Notes under the pieces: generated by a model
What the model was told of the DNA's origin: nothing
What the model saw: the letters and a program-made list of their open reading frames with translations, nothing else
Databases searched by the model: none
Position numbers and translations under genes: made by a program
Origin: JBKPNZ01 sp046732895
GTDB taxonomy: Bacteria > Actinomycetota > Thermoleophilia > Solirubrobacterales > 70-9
NCBI GenBank assembly: GCA_046732895.1
Contig: JBKPNZ010000032.1
Location: 19,351-83,350, forward strand
Direction of reading: 5' to 3'
Length of the DNA stretch: 64,000 bases
Part shown: positions 26,092 through 34,432 of the stretch, one piece after another
Layout of the letters: the number at the start of each line of letters is the position of its first letter
Position numbering within the stretch: position 1 is the first letter of the stretch

Positions 26092-27309
26092 ATGACGAGG
26101 GTCGTGGTCGTCGGCGCAGGATTCGCCGGCCTGGCGGCGGCAGACGAGTTGCGTGCCGCCGGGATCGAGGTGACGGTGCTCGAGGCGCGCGACAGGGTCG
26201 GCGGCCGGGTCTGGTCGGTGCCGTTCGCGGGCGGGGTGGTCGAGCGGGGTGCCGAGTTCATCCTGCCCGGGAACACCACGGTCGAGGCGCTGGCGGCGCG
26301 CTTCGCGCTGCCGCTTGTCCGAAAGGGAACCCCGTATGGCCGCCGGAAGGCACGGGGCGACGAGGCGGTCGACGACGCCCAACTCGAGGCCGCGTTCGAC
26401 CGGATCGCCGCAGGCGAGTTTGCGCCGGGCGCGGTGACGGTCGTCGATGCAATCGACGGCCTCAGCCACGAGCGACGCTTGGCGGCGCTGATCCGTGCCC
26501 GGATCGAGGTCTCGATGGGGTATCCCGCCGCTGATCTGCGCGCCGAGGTACTCACCGAGGGAGCGGCCACGTTCGGCGACTTCGACAGCTTCACCGTTGC
26601 CGGGGGGAACGCCGGAATCGCTCGAGCGCTCGCGCATGAGCTCGGGAGCGCGGTCCATCTGTCCTCCCCGGTGCGCCGCGTGAGGTGGAGCGATCAGGCG
26701 GTCACGGTCGTCACCGACGCGGGTGAGCTCGACGCCGATGCGGCGGTCATCTCCGTTCCGGCCGCGCCACTGTCCGAGATCGCATTCGAGCCGAAGCTCC
26801 AGGGTCCGACCGCCGACGCCCTCGCCTCGGTCCGCTACGGACAGAACGCGAAGCTGTTCGTCGCGCTTCGAGCACCGAGTCCGCCGAGCGCGATCATGTC
26901 GGTGCGCGAGCGCTTCTGGTCCTACACGCAGCTCGACGCGAGCGGCGAGCCGGCGCCCTTCGTGGCGGGATACGCGGGGACGGGCCCGGCGGTCGAGGCG
27001 CTGGCCGGCTCACCCGAAGCCACCGGATGGATCGAGGCGCTGGCCTCGCTGCGCCCTGAGCTGGAGCTTGATCCCGCTACCGCCCTGCTCTCCACCTGGC
27101 ATGACGATCCCTGGGTCCGCGGCTCCTACTCCGCCCGCAGCCTCTCCTCACCCCTCCGCGACGCCGAGCTCGCGAAGCCGATCGGGCCGCTCCACTTCGC
27201 GGGCGAGCACACCGCGGGCGATTGGCACGGCCTCATGGAGGGCGCGCTGCGTAGCGGCAAGCGCGCCGCCCGGGAGCTGCTCGCCGGACGCCTGGCTAGC
27301 CGACTCTGA
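26092..27309 (+). CDS. Flavin monoamine oxidase family protein
   Basis: A 405-residue flavoprotein. The FAD dinucleotide site is VVVVGAGFAGLAAADELRAA at residues 4-23, followed by EVTVLEARDRVGGRVW. The C-terminal FAD loop is GPLHFAGEHTAGDWHGLMEG, the standard amine-oxidase ending. It oxidises an amine to an imine with O2, giving H2O2. The physiological amine is unknown. No signal peptide is visible, so it acts in the cytosol. Confidence 0.9.
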   Translation: MTRVVVVGAGFAGLAAADELRAAGIEVTVLEARDRVGGRVWSVPFAGGVVERGAEFILPGNTTVEALAARFALPLVRKGTPYGRRKARGDEAVDDAQLEAAFDRIAAGEFAPGAVTVVDAIDGLSHERRLAALIRARIEVSMGYPAADLRAEVLTEGAATFGDFDSFTVAGGNAGIARALAHELGSAVHLSSPVRRVRWSDQAVTVVTDAGELDADAAVISVPAAPLSEIAFEPKLQGPTADALASVRYGQNAKLFVALRAPSPPSAIMSVRERFWSYTQLDASGEPAPFVAGYAGTGPAVEALAGSPEATGWIEALASLRPELELDPATALLSTWHDDPWVRGSYSARSLSSPLRDAELAKPIGPLHFAGEHTAGDWHGLMEGALRSGKRAARELLAGRLASRL

Positions 27310-27357
27310 AGCGCTCCTTGGCCGGGGGCTCCGAGCGCATGTCGCAGTTCCGCCCGC

Positions 27358-27834
27358 TCAGGCGGTGAGCGCGTCGATCACGTCCCTGGAGTGGGTCACC
27401 GGAAGCCGATTGCCTTCGAGCTCGAGTTTCGAACCGCTGTCCTCGTGAATCAGCTCGAGCACGCGGACGTTCACCCGCCCGTGGACTTTCGCGGTCAGCC
27501 CCGCTCGGGGCACCTCGAAGATCAGGTCTTTCACGGCGTTGCGCCGCCCGGCGAACCCGTAGACGGTCGTTCCCGTCACGGCGACGAGCATCCAGCCCGG
27601 TAGACCCGACGCGGCGTCGGCCGCATGCATTCCGGCGAGCGAGCCGGCGGCCAGGCCAACGTCCTCGGCGACGCGACCGACGCTCCCTCCGGCCTCCCCT
27701 CCAGCCAGTCCACCGACGAACAGTCCACCGGTGTGGCCGCGCGGATTGAACTCACCAACGGCCACAACCTCGTCGTCGACCCCCCGCGCACGGAGCGCCT
27801 CCTGGACCAACTCGATCATGCTCTCTTCCGACAT
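27358..27834 (-). CDS. Conserved protein of unknown function (158 aa)
   Basis: The N-terminal SEESMIELVQEALRARGVDD is followed by a Gly-rich low-complexity centre (LFVGGLAGGEAGGS), and then by a beta-rich half (LVAVTGTTVYGFAGRRNAV, HGRVNVRVLELIHEDSGSKL) suggestive of a PH-like or small beta-barrel domain. I do not recognise the family. AAGGGA precedes the ATG at 27834. Only 26 nt separate it from the divergent methyltransferase, so promoters must overlap the genes or the starts are close to leaderless. Confidence 0.7.
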   Translation of the reverse strand: MSEESMIELVQEALRARGVDDEVVAVGEFNPRGHTGGLFVGGLAGGEAGGSVGRVAEDVGLAAGSLAGMHAADAASGLPGWMLVAVTGTTVYGFAGRRNAVKDLIFEVPRAGLTAKVHGRVNVRVLELIHEDSGSKLELEGNRLPVTHSRDVIDALTA

Positions 27835-27860
27835 CCGTACTATCCCTTCAGGGAGGGCCG

Positions 27861-28691
27861 ATGGACTCGAGAATAACGCCGGCCGAGGAGATCGCCCGCG
27901 CAGAGAATCTGCCCCAGGCCGATGCACGAGGGCTGGTGGACGCGGACCGGCTGGAGACGGCGGTCAAGGACATGTATCGCTCGGTCGCGCGCGAGGAAGA
28001 CGCCGAGCTACATTTCGCAATCGGCAGGCCGCTCGCCGAGCGCCTCGGTTACTCCCCCTCGATACTCGACCAGGTACCGGCCGAAGCGCTGGCGTCTTTC
28101 GCCGGCGTGGGCCATCACCTCGACCTCGCCCGCCTCGAGCATGGTGAGGAGGTGCTCGACCTCGGGTCGGGATCGGGAACCGACGTCTTCTGCGCCGCGA
28201 TCCTGGTCGGCGACAATGGCCGCGTGGTCGGCGTGGACTTCACTGACGAGCAGGTCTCCAAGGCAAGGCGCTTACGCGACGAGAATGGATTCGCTCAGGT
28301 CGAGTTCGAGCAAGCGCGGATCGAGAAGCTTCCCTTCGACGACGGGAGCTTCGACGTCGTCACCTCGAACGGCGTCATCAACCTGTCGCTCGTGAAGAAC
28401 GTCGTCTTCGAAGAGGCGGCGCGAGTGCTCCGGCCCGGGGGGCGGTTCGCAGTCGCCGACATCGTCAGCGCCCGGGCGCTCAAGGAGCGGACGCGTCGCA
28501 ACGTCGACCTGTGGGCGGCGTGCGTCGCCGGGGCAATCCCGCGCCAAAGCTACGTGGAGGCGATCGAGGCGGCCGGGTTGCGGGTCCGGGAGATACGAGA
28601 GAACGACTACGACTTCGTCTCCGATCGCGCGCAGGACGCCTGCGCGACGTACGGGGTCGAGAGCGTCTCGCTGGTGGCAGTGAAGTCTTAG
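27861..28691 (+). CDS. ArsM-like SAM methyltransferase lacking arsenic-binding cysteines
   Basis: A 276-residue methyltransferase with the ArsM pattern: EEVLDLGSGSGTDVFCAAIL (SAM motif I), VVGVDFTDEQVSKAR, SNGVINLSLVKNVVFEEAAR and RVLRPGGRFAVADIV. Arsenite methyltransferases carry Cys in YGCGxP and SNCVINL. Here these read FAIGRP and SNGVINL, so two of the three As-binding Cys are missing, and only the Cys of ACVAGAIP remains. It probably methylates another substrate. GGGAGG precedes the ATG. Confidence 0.85.
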   Translation: MDSRITPAEEIARAENLPQADARGLVDADRLETAVKDMYRSVAREEDAELHFAIGRPLAERLGYSPSILDQVPAEALASFAGVGHHLDLARLEHGEEVLDLGSGSGTDVFCAAILVGDNGRVVGVDFTDEQVSKARRLRDENGFAQVEFEQARIEKLPFDDGSFDVVTSNGVINLSLVKNVVFEEAARVLRPGGRFAVADIVSARALKERTRRNVDLWAACVAGAIPRQSYVEAIEAAGLRVREIRENDYDFVSDRAQDACATYGVESVSLVAVKS

Positions 28692-28724
28692 TCGGCGGGA
28701 ACCGGATCGCATACCCTCTCGGAG

Positions 28725-29084
28725 GTGGAGCGCAGCGAGCAATCGGGGCGCCTGGATATCTCCGTCTCGCAAACGGGCCGGACCCGCCTGCTTCGCTTGA
28801 GCGGTGAGTTCGATCTGGCTGGCGTGGAGTCCTTCGAGGGGAAGCTCAGGGGTGACGAATCCGACGGAGCGATGACGCTGGTGGTGGACCTGCGCGGCGT
28901 CACATTCATGGATTCCTCCGGGCTCCGCGCGATCTTGACGGCGGAGCATCTGGCGAGCTCAGAGGGATGGCGTTTTCTCGTCGTGCGCGGGTCTGAGGCG
29001 GTCGAGCGGGTCATGGCGATGACGGACGTGGACCGGCGGCTCGAGCTCATCGACGAGTTCCCGAAGGAAGCGGACCCCGCCTAG
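28725..29084 (+). CDS. STAS-domain anti-sigma factor antagonist
   Basis: A 119-residue SpoIIAA/RsbV-like protein. RLSGEFDLAGVESFEGKL and VVDLRGVTFMDSSGLRAILT are the conserved strands, with the phosphorylatable serine in MDSSGLR. In partner switching the unphosphorylated form sequesters an anti-sigma kinase. It starts with GTG at 28725 behind CGGAG. Its stop shares a CTAG with the convergent gene for a SpoIIE phosphatase plus HATPase protein, a likely partner. Confidence 0.92.
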   Translation: MERSEQSGRLDISVSQTGRTRLLRLSGEFDLAGVESFEGKLRGDESDGAMTLVVDLRGVTFMDSSGLRAILTAEHLASSEGWRFLVVRGSEAVERVMAMTDVDRRLELIDEFPKEADPA

Positions 29085-31093
29085 GCCGGACTGTCCGACG
29101 GCCTGAGATCCCTCTCGATCCAGACCCTCGTCTGCCCAGCGGTGCGCTCAACGCCCCACCGATCCGCAAGCTGTTCCGCGATGTAGAGGCCCCAGCCGCC
29201 CGCCCGATCCGCCGGTCCGATGGCGCGGGGCTCGAAGCCGTGGCCTGGATCGCTCACCTCCAGGCGGAGGGTCTCGTCCGCGAGGGTCACGCGCAGCTGA
29301 ATCGGCTGCTCGGCCGAGAGCCCAGCGTGACGAACGCTGTTGGTCACCAGTTCGCTGACCAGCAGGCGAAGATCGTGGTAAGCGACGTAATCGAGTCGGT
29401 CCTCGAAGCGTGCGACGGCCGCGCGAGCCGCGGCCGCGCTTTCCGGGATCGGCGGCAGGTCAAGCGTGATTGAGTGGGCTGAAGGCTCGCTCGTCTTCGA
29501 GATTTGCGCCAGGACAAGGATCGCGACGTCGTCTTTGAGGGCGCCGTCGCGCCTCTCGGCCTCCTTCTGCAAGGACATCACGATCTCGGTCGCTGAGGCC
29601 CCAGCGTTCGCCTCCAGCGTCGTCCGGATACGGCCGACCGCGTCATCCGAGGGATCTCGGCTCTCGCTCAAACCATCCGTGAAGAGCACGAGAGCGTCGC
29701 CGGTCCCCATGGTCGCGCGGTGGTCGGTCAGTCGTGGATCGGGATATATCCCCAGCAACGTTCCGGATGCTCCCACCTCCTCGACCTCGCCACCGGCACG
29801 CACGAGGAGCGGCGTCGGGTGCCCGCCGTTGCTCACGGTGACGAAGGCGTTCTCGCCGTCGGCGGTCACTCGCGCCATGGCCACGGTCATGAAGCGCCGA
29901 TCGGTCCTCTGTTCGAGTATTGCCTTGTTGAGCAGTTCGAGTGCGACGCTGGGCTCGCTCGGCCGATTGGCAGAGGCTCGCACCGTATGGCGAGCGAGGG
30001 CGGTGAGCGACGCGGCTTCCGGCCCTTTTCCGCAGGCATCACCAATGACGGCTATCCAAGCTCCCCCTCCGTCCTCGAAGACGTCATAGAAGTCGCCGCC
30101 GGCTTCCTGCTCGCGCATGCCCGGGCGGTACCACGCCGCCGTCTGCATCCCCGATATCTCAGGAAGCGTCGCTGGAAGCAATTCGCCCTGAAGGGCGGAG
30201 GCAGTCTCTATCGCCCTCCGCTCGGCTCGGGTGCGCTGTCCCATCACGGTCGCGAGGAGCAGGGCACTGAGCCCGCTCACGGCGGCGAACGTCTGCGCAA
30301 GCAGCAGGCTGTCGTCCTCCGAGGGCTGCACGAACTGCCCCGAGCCGTGCGCCGTGAAGGCAACCGCCAGCGTCCCCACGACAAAGGCCGCCGCGATCGC
30401 CCCTGGCTGGAAGAACCGAAGTGCTGCCCATGCGAGGAAGGGAAACGTCAGGTAAGCCGTACCGGCCGAATGGCTGAAGACGACCAGCGCCACCGCAACC
30501 AGCCCACAGGCAAGGACCAGGGCCTCCGCCAGCCGCCCGGGCGCCTCACGATAGGGCCAGTGCGTGACCGCGATCATCAGGAGGGAGGCAACGAGTAGAT
30601 CGCCCCCCATATCCCCGAGCCACCACACGCGCCATGCGGACAGCGCATCGTCAGGCAGCGCATCCCCAAGGGCCAGGCTCGCGATGCCGATCGTGGCGGC
30701 AACGAGCGTGCTGAGCGCCCCGCCCAGAACGAGCAGCGCCAAGATGTCCCGCAAGCGCCTGAGGTCCGGGCGGAATCCGGCCATCCGCAAGAGCGATGCC
30801 CCAACCAGGGCCTCGAGCGTGTTACCGATCGTGATCCCGAGTGCAGTTGCGAGTGGAACGTCCGTCGTGACGTTGGCGAGAAACGCGCCGAGCGCGACGC
30901 CCGGCCACAAGCGACGACCACCGAGGACGAGGGCCGCGAGGGCAATTCCTGTCGGCGGCCAGACGGCTGTCACGCTGGGTGTAGCGAAGGCCAGAGTGAG
31001 GCCGAGCTTTGCCGAGCCGAAGTAGACCAGCGCCACGACGGCCACCCACCCCACGAGAGGAAGCCTTCGCCCCTCTATCCAGCCGCTGATCAA
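29081..31093 (-). CDS. MASE1-SpoIIE phosphatase-HATPase_c partner-switch protein
   Basis: A 670-residue membrane protein. Residues 10 to about 290 form the MASE1 sensor (VYFGSAKLGLTLAFATPSVT, VWPPTGIALAALVL) with about eight helices. A PP2C/SpoIIE domain follows (EAGGDFYDVFEDG, GDACGKGPEAA, LFTDGLSESRD), then an RsbW-like HATPase (LVSELVTNSVRHAG, DPGHGF, GGWGLYIAEQLAD). It thus joins a membrane input, a phosphatase for STAS antagonists and a kinase or anti-sigma module. The start is TTG at 31093; a GTG 13 codons in is an alternative. Confidence 0.88.
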   Translation of the reverse strand: MISGWIEGRRLPLVGWVAVVALVYFGSAKLGLTLAFATPSVTAVWPPTGIALAALVLGGRRLWPGVALGAFLANVTTDVPLATALGITIGNTLEALVGASLLRMAGFRPDLRRLRDILALLVLGGALSTLVAATIGIASLALGDALPDDALSAWRVWWLGDMGGDLLVASLLMIAVTHWPYREAPGRLAEALVLACGLVAVALVVFSHSAGTAYLTFPFLAWAALRFFQPGAIAAAFVVGTLAVAFTAHGSGQFVQPSEDDSLLLAQTFAAVSGLSALLLATVMGQRTRAERRAIETASALQGELLPATLPEISGMQTAAWYRPGMREQEAGGDFYDVFEDGGGAWIAVIGDACGKGPEAASLTALARHTVRASANRPSEPSVALELLNKAILEQRTDRRFMTVAMARVTADGENAFVTVSNGGHPTPLLVRAGGEVEEVGASGTLLGIYPDPRLTDHRATMGTGDALVLFTDGLSESRDPSDDAVGRIRTTLEANAGASATEIVMSLQKEAERRDGALKDDVAILVLAQISKTSEPSAHSITLDLPPIPESAAAARAAVARFEDRLDYVAYHDLRLLVSELVTNSVRHAGLSAEQPIQLRVTLADETLRLEVSDPGHGFEPRAIGPADRAGGWGLYIAEQLADRWGVERTAGQTRVWIERDLRPSDSPA

Positions 31094-32493
31094 TGCGACG
31101 TGAATCTACCGCCGTTGCAGGGAACCCGGGGTATGATCGCCGCACGGCACCTCATGCCGGACATGCGTGGAGCAGGGGTGTGCTGGCCCTCACCCTGCTG
31201 GCCGGCTGCGTTATCGCGATCGTGAGGCCCGCCGGCGTCAGCGCCGGGACCGACAACGTGATCGTCACGGTCAACCTGACCTCTGACGAGCCCGACGCCA
31301 ACACCGGGGATTCGGTCTGCGACACCGATCTCGGCACCGGCGGCGAGCAGTGCACCCTGCGGGCGGCGATCCAGCAGGCGAACGCCTACCCCGGCACCGA
31401 CGCCGACGTCATTCGTTTCGGGATCCCGGGCAAGGGCGTCCACCGGATCGCCCCCTCCGACTATCTGCCGGATATCACCGGGGCGACGGAGATCGACGGC
31501 TACAGCCAACCCGGGGCGAGCCCGAACACCAGGAGGCTCGGCCACGGCGACAACGCCAAGCTCCGGATCGTCCTGAGCGGGAAGAACCTCGACCCGATGA
31601 TCGGGGCCGCCCTGACCTTCAACGCGGGCTCCGAGATCGGCGTCGTCCGCGGCCTCTGCATCAACCGCTTCGCCACTGCCCTCATCCTCAAGGGCCCGGT
31701 AACCGTGATCGGCAACTTCATCGGAACCGACGCAAGCGGCACCAAGGACAGAGGCAACAGCTTCGGGGGGATCTTCACGACCGCCATGCTCGGCACCCGG
31801 GTCATCGGTGGCCCGACGCCCGACGCGCGAAACGTGATCGCCGGGAATGGCGGGCCGGCGATCATCAGCAACCTCCCGGCCTCGGTGCAGGGCAACTACA
31901 TCGGCATCGCCAGCGACGGATCGCCGATGGGCAACGGCAAGGGCCAGTACGCCGATGCCCAGGTCATCCTCGCCTCCGACAGCATGGGCAACGTGGTCGG
32001 CGGGCCCGGCGGCGCGGCCAACGTGATCGCCCACAACGAGGGGAAGGGAGTTGCCCTGATCAACACGCACACGGTCGCCACCATCCAGCGCAACCGGATC
32101 TTCGCCAACGGCGGCATCCCGATCGACCTCGGGGATGACGGACGTACCGCAAACGACCCGGACGACGCCGACATGGGGGCGAACCGGCTCCTCAACTTCC
32201 CCGTGCTCAAGGACGCCGTGACGCGCGCCGGGCACACCAGGATTCACGGCGTCTACAGAAGCACGCCAGCGGTCGCGCCGTACGGGATCGAGTTCTTCGC
32301 GAATCCGCGGCACACCCGGCAGGCCATGAAGTACATCGGCTTCGTCCACGTCGATACCGGCAACGGCGGCAAGGCGAAGTTCAAGTTCGATGCCAAGGCC
32401 CTGGCGCCGGGGAAGACGGTCACGGCAACCGCCCTGGACGACGGCGGCGCGACGTCAGAGCTCTCCCGGCCGGTCAGGGTCAGCAGGCCGTAG
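31093..32493 (+). CDS. Secreted CSLREA-type beta-helix protein
   Basis: Up to 466 residues. A hydrophobic segment (GVLALTLLAGCVIAIV) is the signal sequence, then VTVNLTSDEPDANTG leads to CTLRAAIQQANAYPG, the CSLREA-like motif that opens many secreted actinobacterial beta-helix proteins. Repeats such as IGGPTPDARNVIAGNGG and VGGPGGAANVIAHNEGKG build the helix. The true start may be GTG at 31180, which has GGAG seven bases upstream and leaves room for the opposite gene's promoter. Expected location is the cell surface or medium. Confidence 0.8.
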   Translation: MRRESTAVAGNPGYDRRTAPHAGHAWSRGVLALTLLAGCVIAIVRPAGVSAGTDNVIVTVNLTSDEPDANTGDSVCDTDLGTGGEQCTLRAAIQQANAYPGTDADVIRFGIPGKGVHRIAPSDYLPDITGATEIDGYSQPGASPNTRRLGHGDNAKLRIVLSGKNLDPMIGAALTFNAGSEIGVVRGLCINRFATALILKGPVTVIGNFIGTDASGTKDRGNSFGGIFTTAMLGTRVIGGPTPDARNVIAGNGGPAIISNLPASVQGNYIGIASDGSPMGNGKGQYADAQVILASDSMGNVVGGPGGAANVIAHNEGKGVALINTHTVATIQRNRIFANGGIPIDLGDDGRTANDPDDADMGANRLLNFPVLKDAVTRAGHTRIHGVYRSTPAVAPYGIEFFANPRHTRQAMKYIGFVHVDTGNGGKAKFKFDAKALAPGKTVTATALDDGGATSELSRPVRVSRP

Positions 32494-32567
32494 GCGCCGG
32501 CAAACCGGTCGAGCTCGCCCTCGCGCGTGGGTGTGGGAAATCCACACCTCCGTACGCCGGAGGTGCC

Positions 32568-32816
32568 TCAGGCCACGTATCGCGCGGCCGCGCCTGATTC
32601 CCGATGCTGGTGCCACGCTTCGCGACGCCGATGGGGCCGCGGCCGCGCGCTTGGGGCTCGATCGGCTTGCTCGACGAGCTGCCGGCGGACCGTCGTGACC
32701 AGTCGCATCTTGTCGTGGATCTCGTCGGCTACAAGGCTTGCATCCACGGCATACTCGCCCGTGGCTACGCGGCGCTTGAGCTCTGCCAATCTCGCATCTG
32801 TCGTTGAGGTGTTCAT
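32568..32816 (-). CDS. FlgM-like anti-sigma-28 domain protein
   Basis: An 82-residue protein. DARLAELKRRVATGEYAVDA followed by SLVADEIHDKM matches the C-terminal sigma-binding part of FlgM. The remaining tail is basic and disordered (ARPRPHRRREAWHQHR). FlgM holds sigma-28 (FliA) inactive until the flagellar hook is finished. No flagellar gene is in this window, so it may be an orphan or bind another sigma factor. ATG at 32816 follows GGGACGGGA. Confidence 0.75.
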   Translation of the reverse strand: MNTSTTDARLAELKRRVATGEYAVDASLVADEIHDKMRLVTTVRRQLVEQADRAPSARPRPHRRREAWHQHRESGAAARYVA

Positions 32817-32986
32817 TCCCGTCCCGTTGGTGAGGTCCTGTTGGCGTCGTTCGACCGAATGATCGACACGAAGCGACGAGGAGTCCATAGGACCTGGACC
32901 CATGCTTCGCCTCATCCACCCCCCGTTGGCTAGGGGCGACCCCCTAGTGCCCGTACGCGCAGGACCCTGGAAGGCCGCAAGGTCTT

Positions 32987-33760
32987 TCAACGCAGCGAGC
33001 GCGCGATGGAGACCGCCTTGGCGCGGTGCAGGCTTCCCTCGAGGCGCACCAGCAGCCCCTGACGCTCAATCAACAACACGTTGGCAGCCAGCCGGAGGGA
33101 GCTTTGCCGCGGGCGCCCGCTTGGAGTCCGGTAGAAGAAATCGTGCGGCGCTCCGGCCAGCCACGCCGCCGGGTGGCCATCGAGCTGGAACCGACGAACC
33201 CTTGTTCCGTAGGTGACGATCTTGCCGAGGTAGTCCGGGTCCGTCCGGCCGCGGAACTCGCTGATCAGCAGTCCCAGTCCCGTTTCGCGCGCCTCGGGGA
33301 GCCCGCCGCGCGCCCGATAGGCGAGCGAGACGAGCCCTCCGGCGGCACGCGGACGCACGTACACCCGATCGGGTGGGCCGAGCCGCCGCGGGACGAGGGC
33401 GTGGAACGGGACCGCATGCCGCGCCGAGGCAAGCGTCGTCCGCCGCCCGAGAGCCAGCTTGGTGCCGGGATGCTCCGGTGCGGCCGGGATCGTCGTCGTT
33501 CGCTCGATCGTCGCCCCGCGTAAGCCGAACAGGTCGAGGACGAAGTCCCGCACGCCCGGGACTCCTGCGAGCACCGTCCCGGTTCCGATCAGGACCAGCG
33601 CTGCTGTGACCAGAGCAAGGCGCCACCTCCGTTTCGAGGTGGGGATCCGGCGCCGGGGACGCTCGGGAAGGCTCTGCGCGACCCGCGCGGCCAGGTCCGG
33701 AGTCACGGGAAACTCGACCTCCCTCCCAGCCTCGATCAGCAGCCGCTCGAGGTCATTCAT
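32987..33760 (-). CDS. Membrane anti-sigma-factor-like protein
   Basis: A 257-residue protein with an N-terminal cytosolic part of about 45 residues, one membrane helix (RLALVTAALVLIGTGTVLAG) and a large extracytoplasmic domain including ERTTTIPAAPEHPGTKLALG. Its ATG at 33760 overlaps the end of the ECF sigma gene by 8 bp, the usual place of a cognate anti-sigma factor. The cytosolic part lacks a clear zinc HxxxCxxC, so it may be a non-canonical type. Confidence 0.8.
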   Translation of the reverse strand: MNDLERLLIEAGREVEFPVTPDLAARVAQSLPERPRRRIPTSKRRWRLALVTAALVLIGTGTVLAGVPGVRDFVLDLFGLRGATIERTTTIPAAPEHPGTKLALGRRTTLASARHAVPFHALVPRRLGPPDRVYVRPRAAGGLVSLAYRARGGLPEARETGLGLLISEFRGRTDPDYLGKIVTYGTRVRRFQLDGHPAAWLAGAPHDFFYRTPSGRPRQSSLRLAANVLLIERQGLLVRLEGSLHRAKAVSIARSLR

Positions 33761-34313
33761 GGCCCGCTCCGAGCTCCCCCTCCAGGCGCTTGAGCGCCCG
33801 CGAGAGTCGCGACTTCACCGTGCCGCGCCGCGTACCCATGGCGGCCGCCGCCTCCGCTTCGCTGAGCTCCAGGAAGTAGCGGCACAGAACGGCCGTCCTC
33901 TGTTCCTCCGGAAGCCGATCGACGGCCTCGAGCAGCTCCTTCCGGCGCTCGTGGGCAAGGAGCGCCGCCTCGGGCGACGGGACCGCGTCGTCCTGGCGAC
34001 GCTCCTCGGCCACGCGCATCGCCAGCCTCGCCCGGCGCCCGGCGGCGACGCGGCGGTTGCGGGCCTCGTTGGAGACGATGCGGAGGAGCCAGGGTCGAAA
34101 GGGGCTATCCGGGCGAAATCGGTCGAGCGCGTCGTAGGCCTTCAGCAAACCGTCCTGGGTCGCCTCCTCAGCCTCGGCCGCCGAGCCGGTGATCGCCCAG
34201 GCTAGCCGGAAGGCGATGGTCTGGTGGCGTTCCATCAGCGTTTTGTAGGCATCCCGATCGCCGCGCTGCGCGCGCTGGATCAGGGTCGATTCAGCCAGTG
34301 GCCGGTCCCCCAC
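33753..34313 (-). CDS. ECF-family RNA polymerase sigma factor
   Basis: A 186-residue sigma factor. Region 2 reads LIQRAQRGDRDAYKTLMERH, EAEEATQDGLLKAYDALDRF and SPFRPWLLRIVSNEARNRRV. Region 4 is LPEEQRTAVLCRYFLELSEA with GTRRGTVKSRLSRALKRLEG. GTG at 34313 starts the protein just before region 2; a longer frame upstream has no sigma features and crosses the promoter. A GGAACC element lies upstream, and the transcript may be leaderless. It directs a membrane-stress-type regulon with its downstream partner. Confidence 0.92.
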   Translation of the reverse strand: MGDRPLAESTLIQRAQRGDRDAYKTLMERHQTIAFRLAWAITGSAAEAEEATQDGLLKAYDALDRFRPDSPFRPWLLRIVSNEARNRRVAAGRRARLAMRVAEERRQDDAVPSPEAALLAHERRKELLEAVDRLPEEQRTAVLCRYFLELSEAEAAAAMGTRRGTVKSRLSRALKRLEGELGAGHE

Positions 34314-34323
34314 TGTGCCCGTA

Positions 34324-34350
34324 CTACAAGCCGAGGCGCCGGTGGGTTCC
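34324..34350 (-). promoter_or_regulatory. Candidate ECF promoter for the sigma operon
   Basis: Reading the minus strand, GGAACC (34350-34345) is followed 15 nt later by TTGTAG (34329-34324). GGAAC is the usual -35 element of ECF sigma promoters, and the spacing is close to normal. Transcription would start almost at the GTG of the sigma gene, which suggests autoregulation. No experiment supports it. Confidence 0.4.
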
Positions 34351-34375
34351 GAGCTCAACGAATCCCGCACGACAG

Positions 34376-34400
34376 GGAACCGAATCCGAGATCGCGTTGT
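34376..34400 (+). promoter_or_regulatory. Candidate ECF promoter for the divergent secreted gene
   Basis: GGAAC at 34376-34380 and CGTTGT at 34395-34400 lie upstream of the secreted protein gene at 34433. Together with the oppositely oriented GGAACC at 34345-34350 this forms a divergent pair. The spacing is shorter than usual by about three bases, so this is the weaker half. Confidence 0.3.
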
Positions 34401-34432
34401 AGAGGCAGTGGAATCCGGCGAAAGGACAGTCG

